Positions 52,379 through 61,269 of a stretch of DNA of 64,000 nucleotides are shown here, piece after piece. Under the pieces are notes generated by a model, which searched no databases, was not told where the DNA came from, and saw nothing but the letters and a program-made list of their open reading frames with translations. The position numbers and the translations under genes were made by a program. The DNA is taken from NCBI GenBank assembly GCA_017939795.1, contig JAGBAA010000092.1, positions 1 through 64,000 on the forward strand. Reading direction: 5' to 3'. The DNA comes from Thermoguttaceae bacterium. GTDB taxonomy: Bacteria; Planctomycetota; Planctomycetia; Pirellulales; Thermoguttaceae. How positions within the stretch are numbered: the stretch's first letter is position 1; each line of letters starts with the position of its first letter.

Positions 52379-53167
52379 CTAGCGTTTCAGCCACTGGAAG
52401 ATCGGAACCGGACGTTCCATCTGATGCGCAAGGTACTGATTCCACACGCCGCGGATCTCTCCGAGTGTTTTCTGGGAGAGCTGGAGCCGTTTCCAAAACC
52501 GTTCCTCCGGCGACGCCAGGAGCTGGAGTGCCCCAAGTGCTTCGGGCGACAGGGAAACGACGCGCGTTTTGCCGGGACGGCATCGGGGACAAAGGACCCC
52601 GCCTTCCCGCATACCGAATGCGGCTCGTCGGGCACCGCGCCGAACTTCGATCTTTTCTCCGCACTCCACACACTCGCGAAGAGACGGAGCCACTCCAACG
52701 AGCTGAAGCAGGCGAAGCTCATAGTGCAGCAGACATCGGGAAAGTTTTTCCGGCGGATCTTCCAGCGATGCACTCCGACAAATGGGATCCAGGGATAGAA
52801 TATCGTTTAAAATGATTTTCGTCAAGTCGAATAATGCGGTTTGGGGGCTAAAATTTTCAGTAAAATGGTTTAAAAGTTGAACCACATGAAAACCTGCGTA
52901 AATTGCGACGGTTGAATCGACCCGAAAACGTTCCGTCAATTTCGCTTCGGTGACGAGCTGAAGGACATCGCCGCTTTTCGGATAGTAAAGGATCCGGCAG
53001 ACGTTCATCGCATCGAAAGCCGTGTCGAACGGATTTTTCAGACGGCGCGCCCCTTTCGCCAGGCAGGTGATCTTTCCGCTCTCGCGAGTGAAAAAAGTCA
53101 CGACCATACTGGTTTCACTGAAATCCGAGGTTCGCAGAACGATCGCATCGTCATTCAAAGGCGGCAT
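52379..53167 (-). CDS. recO: DNA repair protein RecO
   Basis: 262 aa from the ATG at 53167; the frame is open 35 codons further but the family starts at MPPLNDDAIVLRTSDF. The N-terminal OB fold contains SMVVTFFTRESGKITCLAKGARRLKN. The helical domain has YYPKSGDVLQLVTEAKL and LLHYELRLLQLVGVAPSL. A zinc-finger-like cluster CVECGE...LCPRC (about 175-205) is present, as in many RecO proteins. RecO loads RecA with RecR in recombinational repair in the cytoplasm. The upstream region includes a TTCCATTAATTAAT motif at 53194-53207. It is first in a group with the bamD-like and lptE genes. Confidence 0.94.
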   Translation of the reverse strand: MPPLNDDAIVLRTSDFSETSMVVTFFTRESGKITCLAKGARRLKNPFDTAFDAMNVCRILYYPKSGDVLQLVTEAKLTERFRVDSTVAIYAGFHVVQLLNHFTENFSPQTALFDLTKIILNDILSLDPICRSASLEDPPEKLSRCLLHYELRLLQLVGVAPSLRECVECGEKIEVRRGARRAAFGMREGGVLCPRCRPGKTRVVSLSPEALGALQLLASPEERFWKRLQLSQKTLGEIRGVWNQYLAHQMERPVPIFQWLKR

Positions 53168-53193
53168 CAGGACACTCTTTACTTCCTCTTTTA

Positions 53194-53207
53194 TTCCATT
53201 AATTAAT
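53194..53207. promoter_or_regulatory. Putative binding motif TTCCATTAATTAAT upstream of recO
   Basis: It contains the perfect palindrome ATTAATTAAT and lies about 27 bases upstream of the recO start. The same 14-mer occurs twice more in the window, at 54935-54948 and 54961-54974. Confidence 0.45.
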
Positions 53208-53409
53208 AGAGAAGCTTTTTCATGCGAAAAAACTCCGCGTTCTTCTCTTCGAAAACGCACATTCGCAGCCAAATACGCGCTTTCCGTCTTTTCGAAATCT
53301 CATTTCAGCCAGAGTATAGTTTCTTTTTGTCTTTTGCGCAATCGAAATTTGCGTTTTTCCGACACAAAAAGTTTCTTTTTTTCTATTTTCGCCAACTTCG
53401 CACGCATTC

Positions 53410-53790
53410 CGCAAACACAAAAACACAAAAACACAAAAACATCAAAAAGTTTTTGAAGGGCTGCGAGCCGCGGCGGGCGATGGCACTTCCGCGCAAAGGC
53501 ATGAACCCGTTCCCGTTGGTCACTGGTGCCAAAGACAAGAAAACAATTTCCAAAATATTTCCCTCTCACGGCCTCCGTCTCTTTACGGACAGCCAGACGG
53601 CTCTCGCAGAGTGCCGTCGCGCGTGGGACCTTCTGCTGAAAAACTCAACCACGGAAACACACGGAAGGGGAAGGGAACACGAAACTCCTGAAAAGAACCC
53701 AAATTCATGAAGCGATTTCAAAATCAAATTTCATTTTGTGTTTTTTCGCACATTCCGTGAATTTCGTGCCAGCCACATCCAGTCCTTTTT
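53410..53790 (+). repeat. Interspersed hairpin element, copy R9
   Basis: It begins with three ACACAAAA units, then CATCAAAAAGTTTTTGAAG (53441-53459), GAGCCGCGGCGGGCGATGG, AACCCGTTCCCGTTGGTCAC, a decayed hairpin (only TTTCCCTCTC recognisable, 53560-53569), GGCTCTCGCAGAGTGCC (53598-53614), GTCGCGCGTGGGACC and the GTGTTTTTTCGCACATTCC end module (53738-53756). It lies between divergent recO and receiver-protein genes. Confidence 0.85.
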
Positions 53791-53913
53791 TCTTCTTTCT
53801 TTTCAATGTGCATCTGCGGTCTTCGCAGTTTCTGAAACAGGAATCGCGGTCGGATTCCTAAAGCGAACGGCATCCCTTCCGGTCCAGCATTTTCTTAAAA
53901 TCCGGATTTGCCA

Positions 53914-53942
53914 TTGACGCGCACTCTGCTTTTCGCTAGAAT
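53914..53942 (+). promoter_or_regulatory. Promoter of the degenerate-receiver gene
   Basis: TTGACG (53914-53919), 17-nt spacer, TAGAAT (53937-53942), about 70 bases before the ATG at 54013. Confidence 0.7.
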
Positions 53943-54012
53943 AAAGGTCCGATCGATTTTCGATCCCGTTTCCCACAGCTCAATTCCCATTCAAGATTTT
54001 CCTTCGATCCAC

Positions 54013-54870
54013 ATGGCCCAAACGCTTCAAATCCTTAATGGACTGAAAGTCCTTCACGTTGCCAGCCTCGCTGCGCGGGAAAACTGGCTCGAGAAAGCAT
54101 TGCGTGAGGCACCGGTGAAGCTGAAATTTCACGAGGTCCATGGTTCCTTTGAAGGCATGAAGGCACTGCAGTCCGAGGCTTTTGATGTCGTGCTGCTGAG
54201 CATTCGTCCTCTGAAGAGCAGTCTCGATTTCATCGACGGATGCCGAACCAGCGGCGTGACGGTCCCGATGATGATCCTTGGCCGAAAGAAAGACTCCGAC
54301 ATCATGACGCAATGCTGCGAACGGGGCGGAAACGGGATCATCTCGCTTGAAAACACCACGATCTCCGACCTTCTCTGGCAAATTTTCTTTGCCGTCCAGA
54401 GCAGTCGGCAGTCCGCCCAGAATGCGGAACTCCGAAACCGTCTGGAACAGGAAACGCTTCGAAAATCAGAGGAAAACGACCTCTTCATCGCCAACCAGCG
54501 TTCCATGCTGCGGGAGGAATACCCGAATGCGGCCCCCACGCATTCCCTGGAGTCACGGTATCTTGAACTCCTGAAACACAGTATCCCGCTTGGCATCAGC
54601 CGATCCACGCAGGAAACGAAAGAATTCCTCCCTCTGCTGATCAAAGAAAAAATCTCGGCGGCAGAACTTTTCCACATGCACCTGAACGCCCTGGAAAGGA
54701 TCCTCAAAACACCGGGAAGAAAAAGCTCTCTCCATTTGATGAATCGCGCCAATATGCTGGTCAACCAGCTCATGATCGCGCTGACGGACCACTACCGGCA
54801 GGATGCGGAAAACGCACAGACCCAGTCAAGCGCATTCAACGATTTTGCATCAAACGGGGAAGTTTACTGA
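54013..54870 (+). CDS. Response-regulator-like protein with degenerate receiver domain
   Basis: 285 aa from the ATG at 54013; the 35 upstream codons are open but lie over the promoter leader. The first ~125 residues have the receiver (CheY) pattern: LKVLHVASLAARENWLEKAL, FDVVLLSIRP and TVPMMILGRKKDSDIMTQCCERG. At the usual phospho-Asp position the residue is Ser (LLSIRP instead of LLDIRP), and the N-terminal acidic pair is also missing, so phosphorylation is unlikely. A coiled linker (about 150-185) leads to a helical C-terminal half (SRSTQETKEFLPLLIKEKISAAELFHMHLNALERIL, shortened) without a DNA-binding motif, possibly a protein-interaction domain. Pseudo-receiver signalling protein; partner unknown. 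Confidence 0.88.
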   Translation: MAQTLQILNGLKVLHVASLAARENWLEKALREAPVKLKFHEVHGSFEGMKALQSEAFDVVLLSIRPLKSSLDFIDGCRTSGVTVPMMILGRKKDSDIMTQCCERGGNGIISLENTTISDLLWQIFFAVQSSRQSAQNAELRNRLEQETLRKSEENDLFIANQRSMLREEYPNAAPTHSLESRYLELLKHSIPLGISRSTQETKEFLPLLIKEKISAAELFHMHLNALERILKTPGRKSSLHLMNRANMLVNQLMIALTDHYRQDAENAQTQSSAFNDFASNGEVY

Positions 54871-54934
54871 CTTTCCCAAAAAAAATGAAGCCGTTCTGCA
54901 AAAAATGACGAAAATCCAGTCAGGGGCTATGCCG

Positions 54935-54974
54935 TTCCATTAATTAATGAAGGTACCCCATTCCATTAATTAAT
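54935..54974. promoter_or_regulatory. Direct pair of TTCCATTAATTAAT motifs upstream of UXS
   Basis: Copies at 54935-54948 and 54961-54974, 26 bases apart start to start, lie 56-95 bases before the UDP-glucuronate decarboxylase start. TAGAAT (54974-54979) directly follows the second copy and could be a -10 box, which would place the pair in the position of an operator or activator site. Confidence 0.5.
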
Positions 54975-55029
54975 AGAATGCAGATCCGCACAGAAAAAAA
55001 CTGAAAAAGGAAAGCAGGAAAGAAAAATC

Positions 55030-56013
55030 ATGTCTTCACTCAAACGTATTCTCGTCACGGGCGGTGCCGGTTTCCTCGGTTCCTTTCTGTGCGAACGGCT
55101 CCTTGATCTGGGGCACGACGTCATTTGTCTCGACAATTTTTTCACGAGCCAGAAATCCAACGTCTGCCATCTTCTCGCCAACCCGAATTTTGAGCTGATC
55201 CGGCACGACATTACGGTCCCTGTCTATCTGGAAGTGGATGAGATCTTCAACCTGGCCTGTCCTGCTGCGCCGGGACACTACCAGTTCAATCCGATCAAGA
55301 CGATGAAGACCTCCGTTCTTGGGGCCATCAACGTTCTCGGAATGGCGAAACGCTGCCGGGCGCGTGTCCTTCAAGCCTCCACCAGCGAGATCTACGGCGA
55401 CCCGGAAGTCCATCCCCAGCCGGAAACCTACCGAGGCTGCGTCAACACGCTGGGGATCCGTGCGTGCTATGATGAAGGCAAACGCGCTGCCGAGACGCTT
55501 TTTATGGACTACCATCGCCATAACGGAGTAGATATTCGCATCATCCGCATCTTCAACACCTATGGACCGAGGATGCATCCGTACGACGGCCGGGTCATTT
55601 CCAATTTCATTCGCCAGGCACTCAACGGCGAAGACATCACGATTTTCGGCGACGGCTCGCAGACCCGTTCGTTCTGTTATCGCGACGACCTGATCGAAGG
55701 CATGATCCGTATGATGGATCATGAGGAACCGAAAGGCGGATTCACCGGCCCCGTCAACCTTGGAAACCCGCATGAATTCACGATCCGTCAGCTTGCGGAA
55801 CTGGTTTTGGAGATGATCGACACGAAATCGAAAATCGTTTACCGACCGCTTCCGATGGACGATCCGACGCAGAGAAAACCGGACATCACGCTGGCAAAGC
55901 GATACCTGGACTGGGAACCAACGGTCGAACTGCGCGAGGGACTTCAAAAAACGATCGACTGGTTCCGTTCCATCCGCATGAGCGACTATCGGCCGCCGAC
56001 ACCGCGCTATTGA
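55030..56013 (+). CDS. UDP-glucuronate decarboxylase (UDP-xylose synthase, extended SDR)
   Basis: 327 aa. NAD-binding [16 protein letters not shown] at the N-terminus, [30 protein letters not shown] typical of [19 protein letters not shown] and the catalytic Y-x3-K in CYDEGKR. The C-terminal half contains [24 protein letters not shown] and [14 protein letters not shown], family hallmarks. It converts UDP-glucuronate to UDP-xylose in the cytoplasm, feeding polysaccharide or glycan synthesis. The length is normal and all catalytic residues are present. AGGAAAGAAAAATC lies just upstream of the ATG. No glycosyltransferase is adjacent. Upstream AT-rich direct repeats may regulate it. Confidence 0.96.
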   Translation: MSSLKRILVTGGAGFLGSFLCERLLDLGHDVICLDNFFTSQKSNVCHLLANPNFELIRHDITVPVYLEVDEIFNLACPAAPGHYQFNPIKTMKTSVLGAINVLGMAKRCRARVLQASTSEIYGDPEVHPQPETYRGCVNTLGIRACYDEGKRAAETLFMDYHRHNGVDIRIIRIFNTYGPRMHPYDGRVISNFIRQALNGEDITIFGDGSQTRSFCYRDDLIEGMIRMMDHEEPKGGFTGPVNLGNPHEFTIRQLAELVLEMIDTKSKIVYRPLPMDDPTQRKPDITLAKRYLDWEPTVELREGLQKTIDWFRSIRMSDYRPPTPRY

Positions 56014-56041
56014 ATCTTCAGAAAATGAGCGGCAAAACACA

Positions 56042-56111
56042 GAAGGCGAAACGCTGAAGGCGAAATACTGAAGGCGAAATACTGAAGGCGAAATACTGAA
56101 GGCGAAACGCT
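56042..56111. repeat. 14-bp tandem repeat, five copies
   Basis: GAAGGCGAAACGCT, then three GAAGGCGAAATACT, then GAAGGCGAAACGCT, contiguous from 56042 to 56111. It lies just after the UXS stop, between convergent genes. The gap to 56273 is otherwise without a gene. Confidence 0.95.
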
Positions 56112-56273
56112 GAGGCAAGATCCAGACGGTAAGGCACGGCAGACAAAACGCTGCCGTGTTTTGCATGAAGGTGTTTCCGAGGGACCCGCTGCGGAATGAT
56201 CCGGAAAAACCCCTCCATTCGAAGGGGACTTTGCAAAACGGAACGCGAAACGAAACGCGAGCCGCAGCGGGAA

Positions 56274-57983
56274 CTACGCGATTTTCAAAACCGCGGCTTC
56301 ATACGGTCGGAGCGTCACGGTCGAAGCCAAAACGGGTGCCGATCCATCCTCTTCATTCGTCAGAAGCAGCTGGACCGTCTTTTCCTGAATTTCACTCCAA
56401 AGTTCTTCCGTGAGTTTCACGCCGGCTTCATGGGCGCGGTAATTGCACAGGACGAGCAGTTTTTCACTCTCCGTGATCCGCAGATACGCAAATGTATCCG
56501 GATCCTCCAGATCGAGCGGTTCGTATCGTCCGGTCGTGAGGATCGCGTGTTCTTTCCGCAGTGCGATGAGTTTCTGGTAGAATCGGAAGACCGAATTTTC
56601 CCGCGTGAGCTGATCCTTCGCATTGATCTGTGGATAATTCGGGTTCACCGGGATCCACGGTTTCCCATCCGAGAATCCGGCATTCGGCGAATCGTCCCAC
56701 TGCATCGGCGTCCGGGCATTGTCGCGGCCGCGGAGCGAGATCAATTCGAGCATTTCCTCCTCCGTGTGGATCCCGTTTCCAACAAAATGTTCCCACGCAT
56801 TGAGGCTTTCCAGGTCGCGCACTTCGGAAATATCGCGGAACGGGTAATTCGTCATGCCGAGTTCCTCACCCTGAAAAACATACGGCGTTCCCTGCATCAT
56901 GTGCGTGCAGAGGGCGGACATTTTGGCAGATTTTTCCCGAAGCGGACCTTCCGCGTCGCCGAAACGGGAGAAAATGCGAGGCTGGTCGTGATTGCACCAG
57001 TACAGGCTGTTCCACGCACGTCCGTAAAGATTCGTCTGCCAGTATGCCATCAGTTTTTTGAGTGCCGGCAGTTCGATTTTTCGGTGTGTCCACTTGAAGG
57101 AATCGCCGCCGTCGAGATCCATGTGCTGAAACTGGAAGATCATGCTGAAGATGGATCCGTCCTCATTCGCGAAGATCTCCGCGCGTTCCGGGGTAGATTC
57201 GGACATTTCCGCAACGGTCATGATGTTTTCGTATTTGGAAAGCACTTCCCGGTTCAGTTCCCGCGCAAACGCTTCAAAATGCGGACCAAAAGAGGCGCAG
57301 GGACGAATGTTTCCGTCCGGGGAATCCGTAAACTCGGGGTCTTTCGAAATATAGCAGACCGCATCGAGCCGGAAACCGTCCACCCCTTTGTCGAGCCACC
57401 AGCGCATCATGCGGAAAAGTTCCTCCCGCAGTTCCGGAGATTCCCAGTTCAGGTCGGGCTGCATCGGCGAGAAAATATGGAGGTAGTGGTCCCCTTCTTC
57501 GCCGCACCGTGTCCAGGCACTCCCGCCAAAAATGGCCTCCCAGTTGTTCGGTGCACCGCCGTTCTTTCCTTCTCTCCAAATATAGTAGTCCCGATACGGA
57601 TTCGGAGTTCCCTGCGGATTTTCGCGTCCTTTTTTGCTCTCGAGGAACCAGGGATGCTCGCAGGAAGTATGGTTCAGCACCATGTCGATGAGGATCCGGA
57701 TCCCGCGCCGGTGCGCCTCCTCGATGAGACGCTCCGCTTCCTCCATCGTGCCGAAATCGGGGTGGATCGCCTGGTAATCCGTGATATCGTACCCATTGTC
57801 GTAGTCGGAAGACGCATAAAACGGGCAGATCCAGATCGCACCGCAGCCCAGTTCCTTCACGTAGTCCAGTTTTTCGATGATCCCGGCAAGATCTCCGATG
57901 CCGTCGCCGTTCGTGTCGCGGAAACTCCGCGGATAGATCTGGTAAACGACGCAGTTTTTCCACCATTTTGCTTCGCGTTTCAT
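56274..57983 (-). CDS. GH13 alpha-glucosidase (oligo-1,6-glucosidase/trehalose-6-phosphate hydrolase type)
   Basis: 569 aa, typical for the subfamily. Starts WWKNCVVYQIYPRSFRDTNGDGIGDL; the calcium/aspartate loop DTNGDGIGD is complete. GH13 regions: I DMVLNHTS, II GFRLDAVCY with the nucleophile Asp, III TVAEMSE with the acid/base Glu, IV NHDQPR with the transition-state Asp. The C-terminal beta-sandwich ends LASTVTLRPYEAAVLKIA. No signal peptide, so it is cytoplasmic and probably hydrolyses short alpha-glucosides from starch, isomaltose or trehalose phosphate; residues do not fix which. AAGGAAG precedes the ATG. Monocistronic with a good promoter. Confidence 0.96.
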   Translation of the reverse strand: MKREAKWWKNCVVYQIYPRSFRDTNGDGIGDLAGIIEKLDYVKELGCGAIWICPFYASSDYDNGYDITDYQAIHPDFGTMEEAERLIEEAHRRGIRILIDMVLNHTSCEHPWFLESKKGRENPQGTPNPYRDYYIWREGKNGGAPNNWEAIFGGSAWTRCGEEGDHYLHIFSPMQPDLNWESPELREELFRMMRWWLDKGVDGFRLDAVCYISKDPEFTDSPDGNIRPCASFGPHFEAFARELNREVLSKYENIMTVAEMSESTPERAEIFANEDGSIFSMIFQFQHMDLDGGDSFKWTHRKIELPALKKLMAYWQTNLYGRAWNSLYWCNHDQPRIFSRFGDAEGPLREKSAKMSALCTHMMQGTPYVFQGEELGMTNYPFRDISEVRDLESLNAWEHFVGNGIHTEEEMLELISLRGRDNARTPMQWDDSPNAGFSDGKPWIPVNPNYPQINAKDQLTRENSVFRFYQKLIALRKEHAILTTGRYEPLDLEDPDTFAYLRITESEKLLVLCNYRAHEAGVKLTEELWSEIQEKTVQLLLTNEEDGSAPVLASTVTLRPYEAAVLKIA

Positions 57984-58028
57984 TCGTATCTTCCTTTTTT
58001 TGAGGAGTTCGGACGAGGATTTTTAAAC

Positions 58029-58057
58029 ATTGTAGCATGATCCTCCCCAAAACGCAA
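58029..58057 (-). promoter_or_regulatory. Promoter of the GH13 gene
   Basis: On the minus strand TTGCGT, 17-nt spacer, TACAAT, about 45 bases before the start at 57983. Confidence 0.65.
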
Positions 58058-58389
58058 GAGGGATCCGCCGATTTCTTCTCCGGAAAGCAGAAGTTTAAGG
58101 AAAGGACTTTTTCCACATTTTCGCACTGAGACCAGCTCAGATCCACACCGGTCAGGTCCGTCGAAAGGGGAGAATAAAAGGGAACGGGAAAAAAGGAAGA
58201 AAAGAGCGAAAAGAAAAAAGCTCAGCAGCCCGTTCGCGATTCAAGAAGGGAAAGTGCCGATTTTTATTCCAGGAATGCAGGAAACGATTCATTCAAGGAG
58301 GAAACCGAACGAACGAGCGCTAAGCTTTCAGGAGAGTACGTTTGGGGGAACTCGCGTTCCCGGAAGAGCGCATTTTCGCGCAGGGAAAG
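58058..58389. other. Intergenic region, no gene recognised
   Basis: Between the GH13 promoter and the stop of the FeoB-associated gene. A purine-rich GAAAAAAGGAAGAAAAGAG stretch is present near 58187-58205. No ORF, hairpin or repeat of note. Confidence 0.5.
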
Positions 58390-58632
58390 TCAATCTTTCC
58401 GGCAGCCGCAGGATCCGTGACCGCAGCAGGGATCCTGGGGACTCGTTTTTCCGTGTCTGCCGCATCCACATCCGCAATGCATTTCAGGATGGGGATTTTC
58501 GGAACCGTGCCGATCGAACGCACAGTTCTTGCAGGACGGACACTTGCCGGAACGGATACTTTTCAGGAAGGAACGCACCGTCAGCACGCAGGCCGTGAGG
58601 ACGATGAGAGCGACGATGAGGTTTTCGAGCAT
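58390..58632 (-). CDS. FeoB-associated Cys-rich membrane protein
   Basis: 80 aa. One N-terminal transmembrane helix (LIVALIVLTACVLTVRSFL) is followed by a short linker CPSCKNCA and a Cys/His-rich tail with HCGCGCGRHG and PCCGHGSCGCRK. This is the FeoB-associated Cys-rich (FeoC-like, PF12669-type) architecture. Such proteins accompany FeoB and probably bind iron or an iron-sulfur cluster at the membrane. GGAGA lies seven bases before the ATG. It starts 61 bases after the feoB stop on the same strand, so it belongs to the feo operon. The tail contains unusually many Cys. Confidence 0.93.
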   Translation of the reverse strand: MLENLIVALIVLTACVLTVRSFLKSIRSGKCPSCKNCAFDRHGSENPHPEMHCGCGCGRHGKTSPQDPCCGHGSCGCRKD

Positions 58633-58693
58633 GGAAAATTCTCCGATTGGTTCCCGGCAGACGAACGCCTGCCGGTAGGGGATCCAGGGAACG

Positions 58694-60835
58694 CTACATT
58701 CCGCACATGGTTCCGATCTGGTAGATCGCCGTGCAGATGATCCACGCGATCACAGTCAGTCCGACATACTGCCCGACGGCCCATTTCCAGCCGGCTTCGC
58801 GGACGACGACGCCAACGGTGGCGCAGCAGGGAGCCGCGATGAGGGAAAAGAGGAGGAAGCACCAGCCGACGAGCATCGAGCGGGATTCGCTCACTTCGCC
58901 GTCTACCGAAGCGTACTGAGTCTTCAGTTTCTGACCAAGTTTCAGGACGTTCTCTTCACCGACCTCTTCATCTTCCACATCGCCGCCCTGGTAAACGATG
59001 GCCATCTGAGCGACGAAGACTTCTTTTGCCGCAAACGCTCCGAGGAATGCCGTACCGACGCGCCAATCCATCCCCATCGGCTTCATGAGCGGCTCGATGG
59101 CCTTTCCGATCTTGCCGGAGCAGCTGTATTCAAGCGCGGCTTCCGCGATCCGTTCTTCCTGAGCCGCAGCCAGCGCATCTTCCGGAGAGACTTCTTCAGC
59201 ATCCGCGACGGTTTCAGCCGCAGCACTTTCAGCCGGGGCGGTTTCTTCCGGAACATTCCCCGACATCTCAGCCGCAACGGAGGCCGCGATCTTTTCAGCT
59301 TCCGTATCGGGAAGCTGCGGGAACGTCGCCAAAGCCCAAAGAATGATGGAGAGTCCCAGGATGATCGTACCGGCTTTCTTCAGGTAGATCCATCCGCGTT
59401 CGAGCGTCTTGACTCCGACCGTCCGGAGCGTCGGCATGTGCCAGGCGGGAAGTTCCATCACGAACGGAACGGGTTCACCGCGAAGGATCGAGACGCGCAG
59501 GAGTTTCGCAAGCAGGATCGCGAGCAGAATACCGATCACGTAGACGAGGAAAAGTACATTTCCATGCCATGCCTGCGGGAAAAACGCGGGAATGAGGAGC
59601 GCGTAGATCGGCATTCGGGCACCGCAGCTCATCAGCGGAAGGATGAAGATCGTCGCGAGACGTTCCCGCCGATTATCGAGCGTACGCGTCGCCATAATGC
59701 CGGGGACCGTGCATCCAAAACCGACCATCATCGGAATGAAGCTCTTTCCGTGCAGACCAACTTTCGCCATGAACCGGTCCATCACGACAGCGGCGCGCGC
59801 CATGTATCCGGAGTCTTCAAGGATCGAGATCGCCAGGAAAAGGAGTACGATATTCGGCAGAAAGACCACCACTCCGCCAACGCCCGCAATGATGCCGTCC
59901 AAAATCAGCGATTTCAGGAGACTTTCCGAATCCTCGGCCCAGAAACTGCCCACTTTTTCCGAAAGTGCTTCAACCCCACTCTCAATCCAGCCCATCGGAT
60001 ACTCTCCGACGGTGAAGGTCAACTGGAAAATCAAGTACAGCATCAGAAAAAAGAGAGGCAGTCCCAGGAACCGATGGAGAAACAGCCGGTCAAGAAAACT
60101 GGTCTTCACGGGGCCTTTGGCTTTTGCCGTTGAGATCATCTGCGGAAGAATACGGGACACCGCCTCATAGTACAGTGCCGCATTTTCCGTCTCGGAACGC
60201 TCCGCATCCGCTTTCGGCGCAATATTTTCAGAATCGGAAGCCAATTCCTCAGGAAGCGTTCGAGGAAGCTCGCCTTTCAGAGAAAGATCTTTCAGCCACT
60301 GAGGCACATCTTCGGGAACCGTGCCGTTTTCGAGTTCACCCGCCAAAGAAGCGATCTTCTCCGACATTTCACGGACGCCTTCCCCCGTGAATCCCACGCA
60401 TTCAAGGACCGGCAAGCGGAGCCACTCCGAAATCTCCCCCTTTCGGAATTCTATGCCCCGCTGCCGGGCCAGGTCGCACATATTCAATACAAAGATCATC
60501 GGCACATTCAGCTCACGGAGCTGAAGCGTCAAAAAAAGACTGCGTTCCAGATTGCACGCATCCACCACATTCACCAGAACCATGTCGGAATCGCGATTTT
60601 CAAGCAGATACTGCCGGGCGGCCTCCTCATCTTCAGAATGTGCATCCATGCTGTATGCACCCGGGAGATCCACTACCTTGAACGTCCGGCCGCCGATCGT
60701 GCATTTTCCTTCCTTCTTCTCAACCGTCACGCCGGGATAGTTGCCCACGTGTTGACGGGCACCGGTCAGCTGATTGAAAATCGTGGACTTTCCGCAGTTC
60801 GGATTGCCCGCAAGCACGATTTGAAATTCTTTCAT
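58694..60835 (-). CDS. feoB: Ferrous iron transporter FeoB
   Basis: 713 aa. The N-terminal G domain has G1 GNPNCGKSTIF, G3 DLPGAYS and G4 NMCD. A GDI-like linker follows, then the membrane part with two gate regions (GVGGVVVFLPNIVLLFLAIS, FGCTVPGIMATRTL with the Cys-Pro motif) and FIPMMVGFG. A ~60-residue Ala/Glu-rich insertion (around residues 540-590) lies between membrane helices and is not typical. FeoB takes up Fe(II) through the inner membrane under GTP control. AGAGG precedes the ATG. The gene is in the order feoA-feoB-Cys-rich protein, with a putative DtxR-type operator in the feoA-feoB gap. Confidence 0.96.
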   Translation of the reverse strand: MKEFQIVLAGNPNCGKSTIFNQLTGARQHVGNYPGVTVEKKEGKCTIGGRTFKVVDLPGAYSMDAHSEDEEAARQYLLENRDSDMVLVNVVDACNLERSLFLTLQLRELNVPMIFVLNMCDLARQRGIEFRKGEISEWLRLPVLECVGFTGEGVREMSEKIASLAGELENGTVPEDVPQWLKDLSLKGELPRTLPEELASDSENIAPKADAERSETENAALYYEAVSRILPQMISTAKAKGPVKTSFLDRLFLHRFLGLPLFFLMLYLIFQLTFTVGEYPMGWIESGVEALSEKVGSFWAEDSESLLKSLILDGIIAGVGGVVVFLPNIVLLFLAISILEDSGYMARAAVVMDRFMAKVGLHGKSFIPMMVGFGCTVPGIMATRTLDNRRERLATIFILPLMSCGARMPIYALLIPAFFPQAWHGNVLFLVYVIGILLAILLAKLLRVSILRGEPVPFVMELPAWHMPTLRTVGVKTLERGWIYLKKAGTIILGLSIILWALATFPQLPDTEAEKIAASVAAEMSGNVPEETAPAESAAAETVADAEEVSPEDALAAAQEERIAEAALEYSCSGKIGKAIEPLMKPMGMDWRVGTAFLGAFAAKEVFVAQMAIVYQGGDVEDEEVGEENVLKLGQKLKTQYASVDGEVSESRSMLVGWCFLLFSLIAAPCCATVGVVVREAGWKWAVGQYVGLTVIAWIICTAIYQIGTMCGM

Positions 60836-60868
60836 TGAAACGCCTCTTTTTTACCAATGACTGAAGTC

Positions 60869-60884
60869 TTTAGCTTCGCCTAAA
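60869..60884. promoter_or_regulatory. Putative DtxR/MntR-type operator between feoA and feoB
   Basis: TTTAGCTTCGCCTAAA: TTTAGC and CCTAAA half sites around a 4-nt centre. It matches the two sites upstream of feoA in layout, with one mismatch in the dyad. Confidence 0.55.
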
Positions 60885-60939
60885 ACTCTTCCTCAAAAAA
60901 ACGCCCGCACGATTTCCGCAAAGGGCATTTGGGAGGAAT

Positions 60940-61158
60940 CTAATCTTCCAGCTGGATCATCTGCGCCAGACCGCGGCCAAGGACCAGTTGAGCACCACGG
61001 CACGAAACGATCGCCGCACCATGAAGAGAACTCTGAAGGATCTCGATCTCAGAACCCGGAACGAGTCCCATCGCCGCAAGTTTCCCCTGGACCATATCGC
61101 TGGTCAAAATTTCGCTGACACGATGACGATTTCCTTTTTGTGCATTCGCAAGGACCAT
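60940..61158 (-). CDS. feoA: Ferrous iron transport protein A (FeoA)
   Basis: 72 aa, an SH3-like FeoA domain: KGNRHRVSEILTSDMVQGKLAAMGLVPGSEIEIL with the L-x-x-x-GL-x-PG signature, ending in LVLGRGLAQMIQL. FeoA is a small cytoplasmic partner needed for FeoB function. AAGGAG lies eight bases before the ATG. It is first in the feo operon, 104 bases upstream of feoB, with the promoter and operator-like dyads at 61200-61285. Confidence 0.95.
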   Translation of the reverse strand: MVLANAQKGNRHRVSEILTSDMVQGKLAAMGLVPGSEIEILQSSLHGAAIVSCRGAQLVLGRGLAQMIQLED

Positions 61159-61199
61159 CTTTATTCTCCTTTTCAGCTCGATTTTAGTCCATCCTTAAC

Positions 61200-61242
61200 T
61201 TTAGGTATGTCTAAAATATACCCAATTTAAAATTTTTCGCAA
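61200..61242 (-). promoter_or_regulatory. feoA promoter with overlapping DtxR-type operator
   Basis: On the minus strand TTGCGA (61237-61242), 16-nt spacer, TATATT (61215-61220). The dyad TTTAGGTATGTCTAAA (plus strand, 61200-61215) abuts and overlaps the -10 box and covers the start region. A repressor bound there would block the promoter. The half-site TTTAGG/CCTAAA is that of DtxR/MntR-type metalloregulators. Confidence 0.7.
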
Positions 61243-61269
61243 GGGGGGGCACCCAAAAAAACAAAAAAT

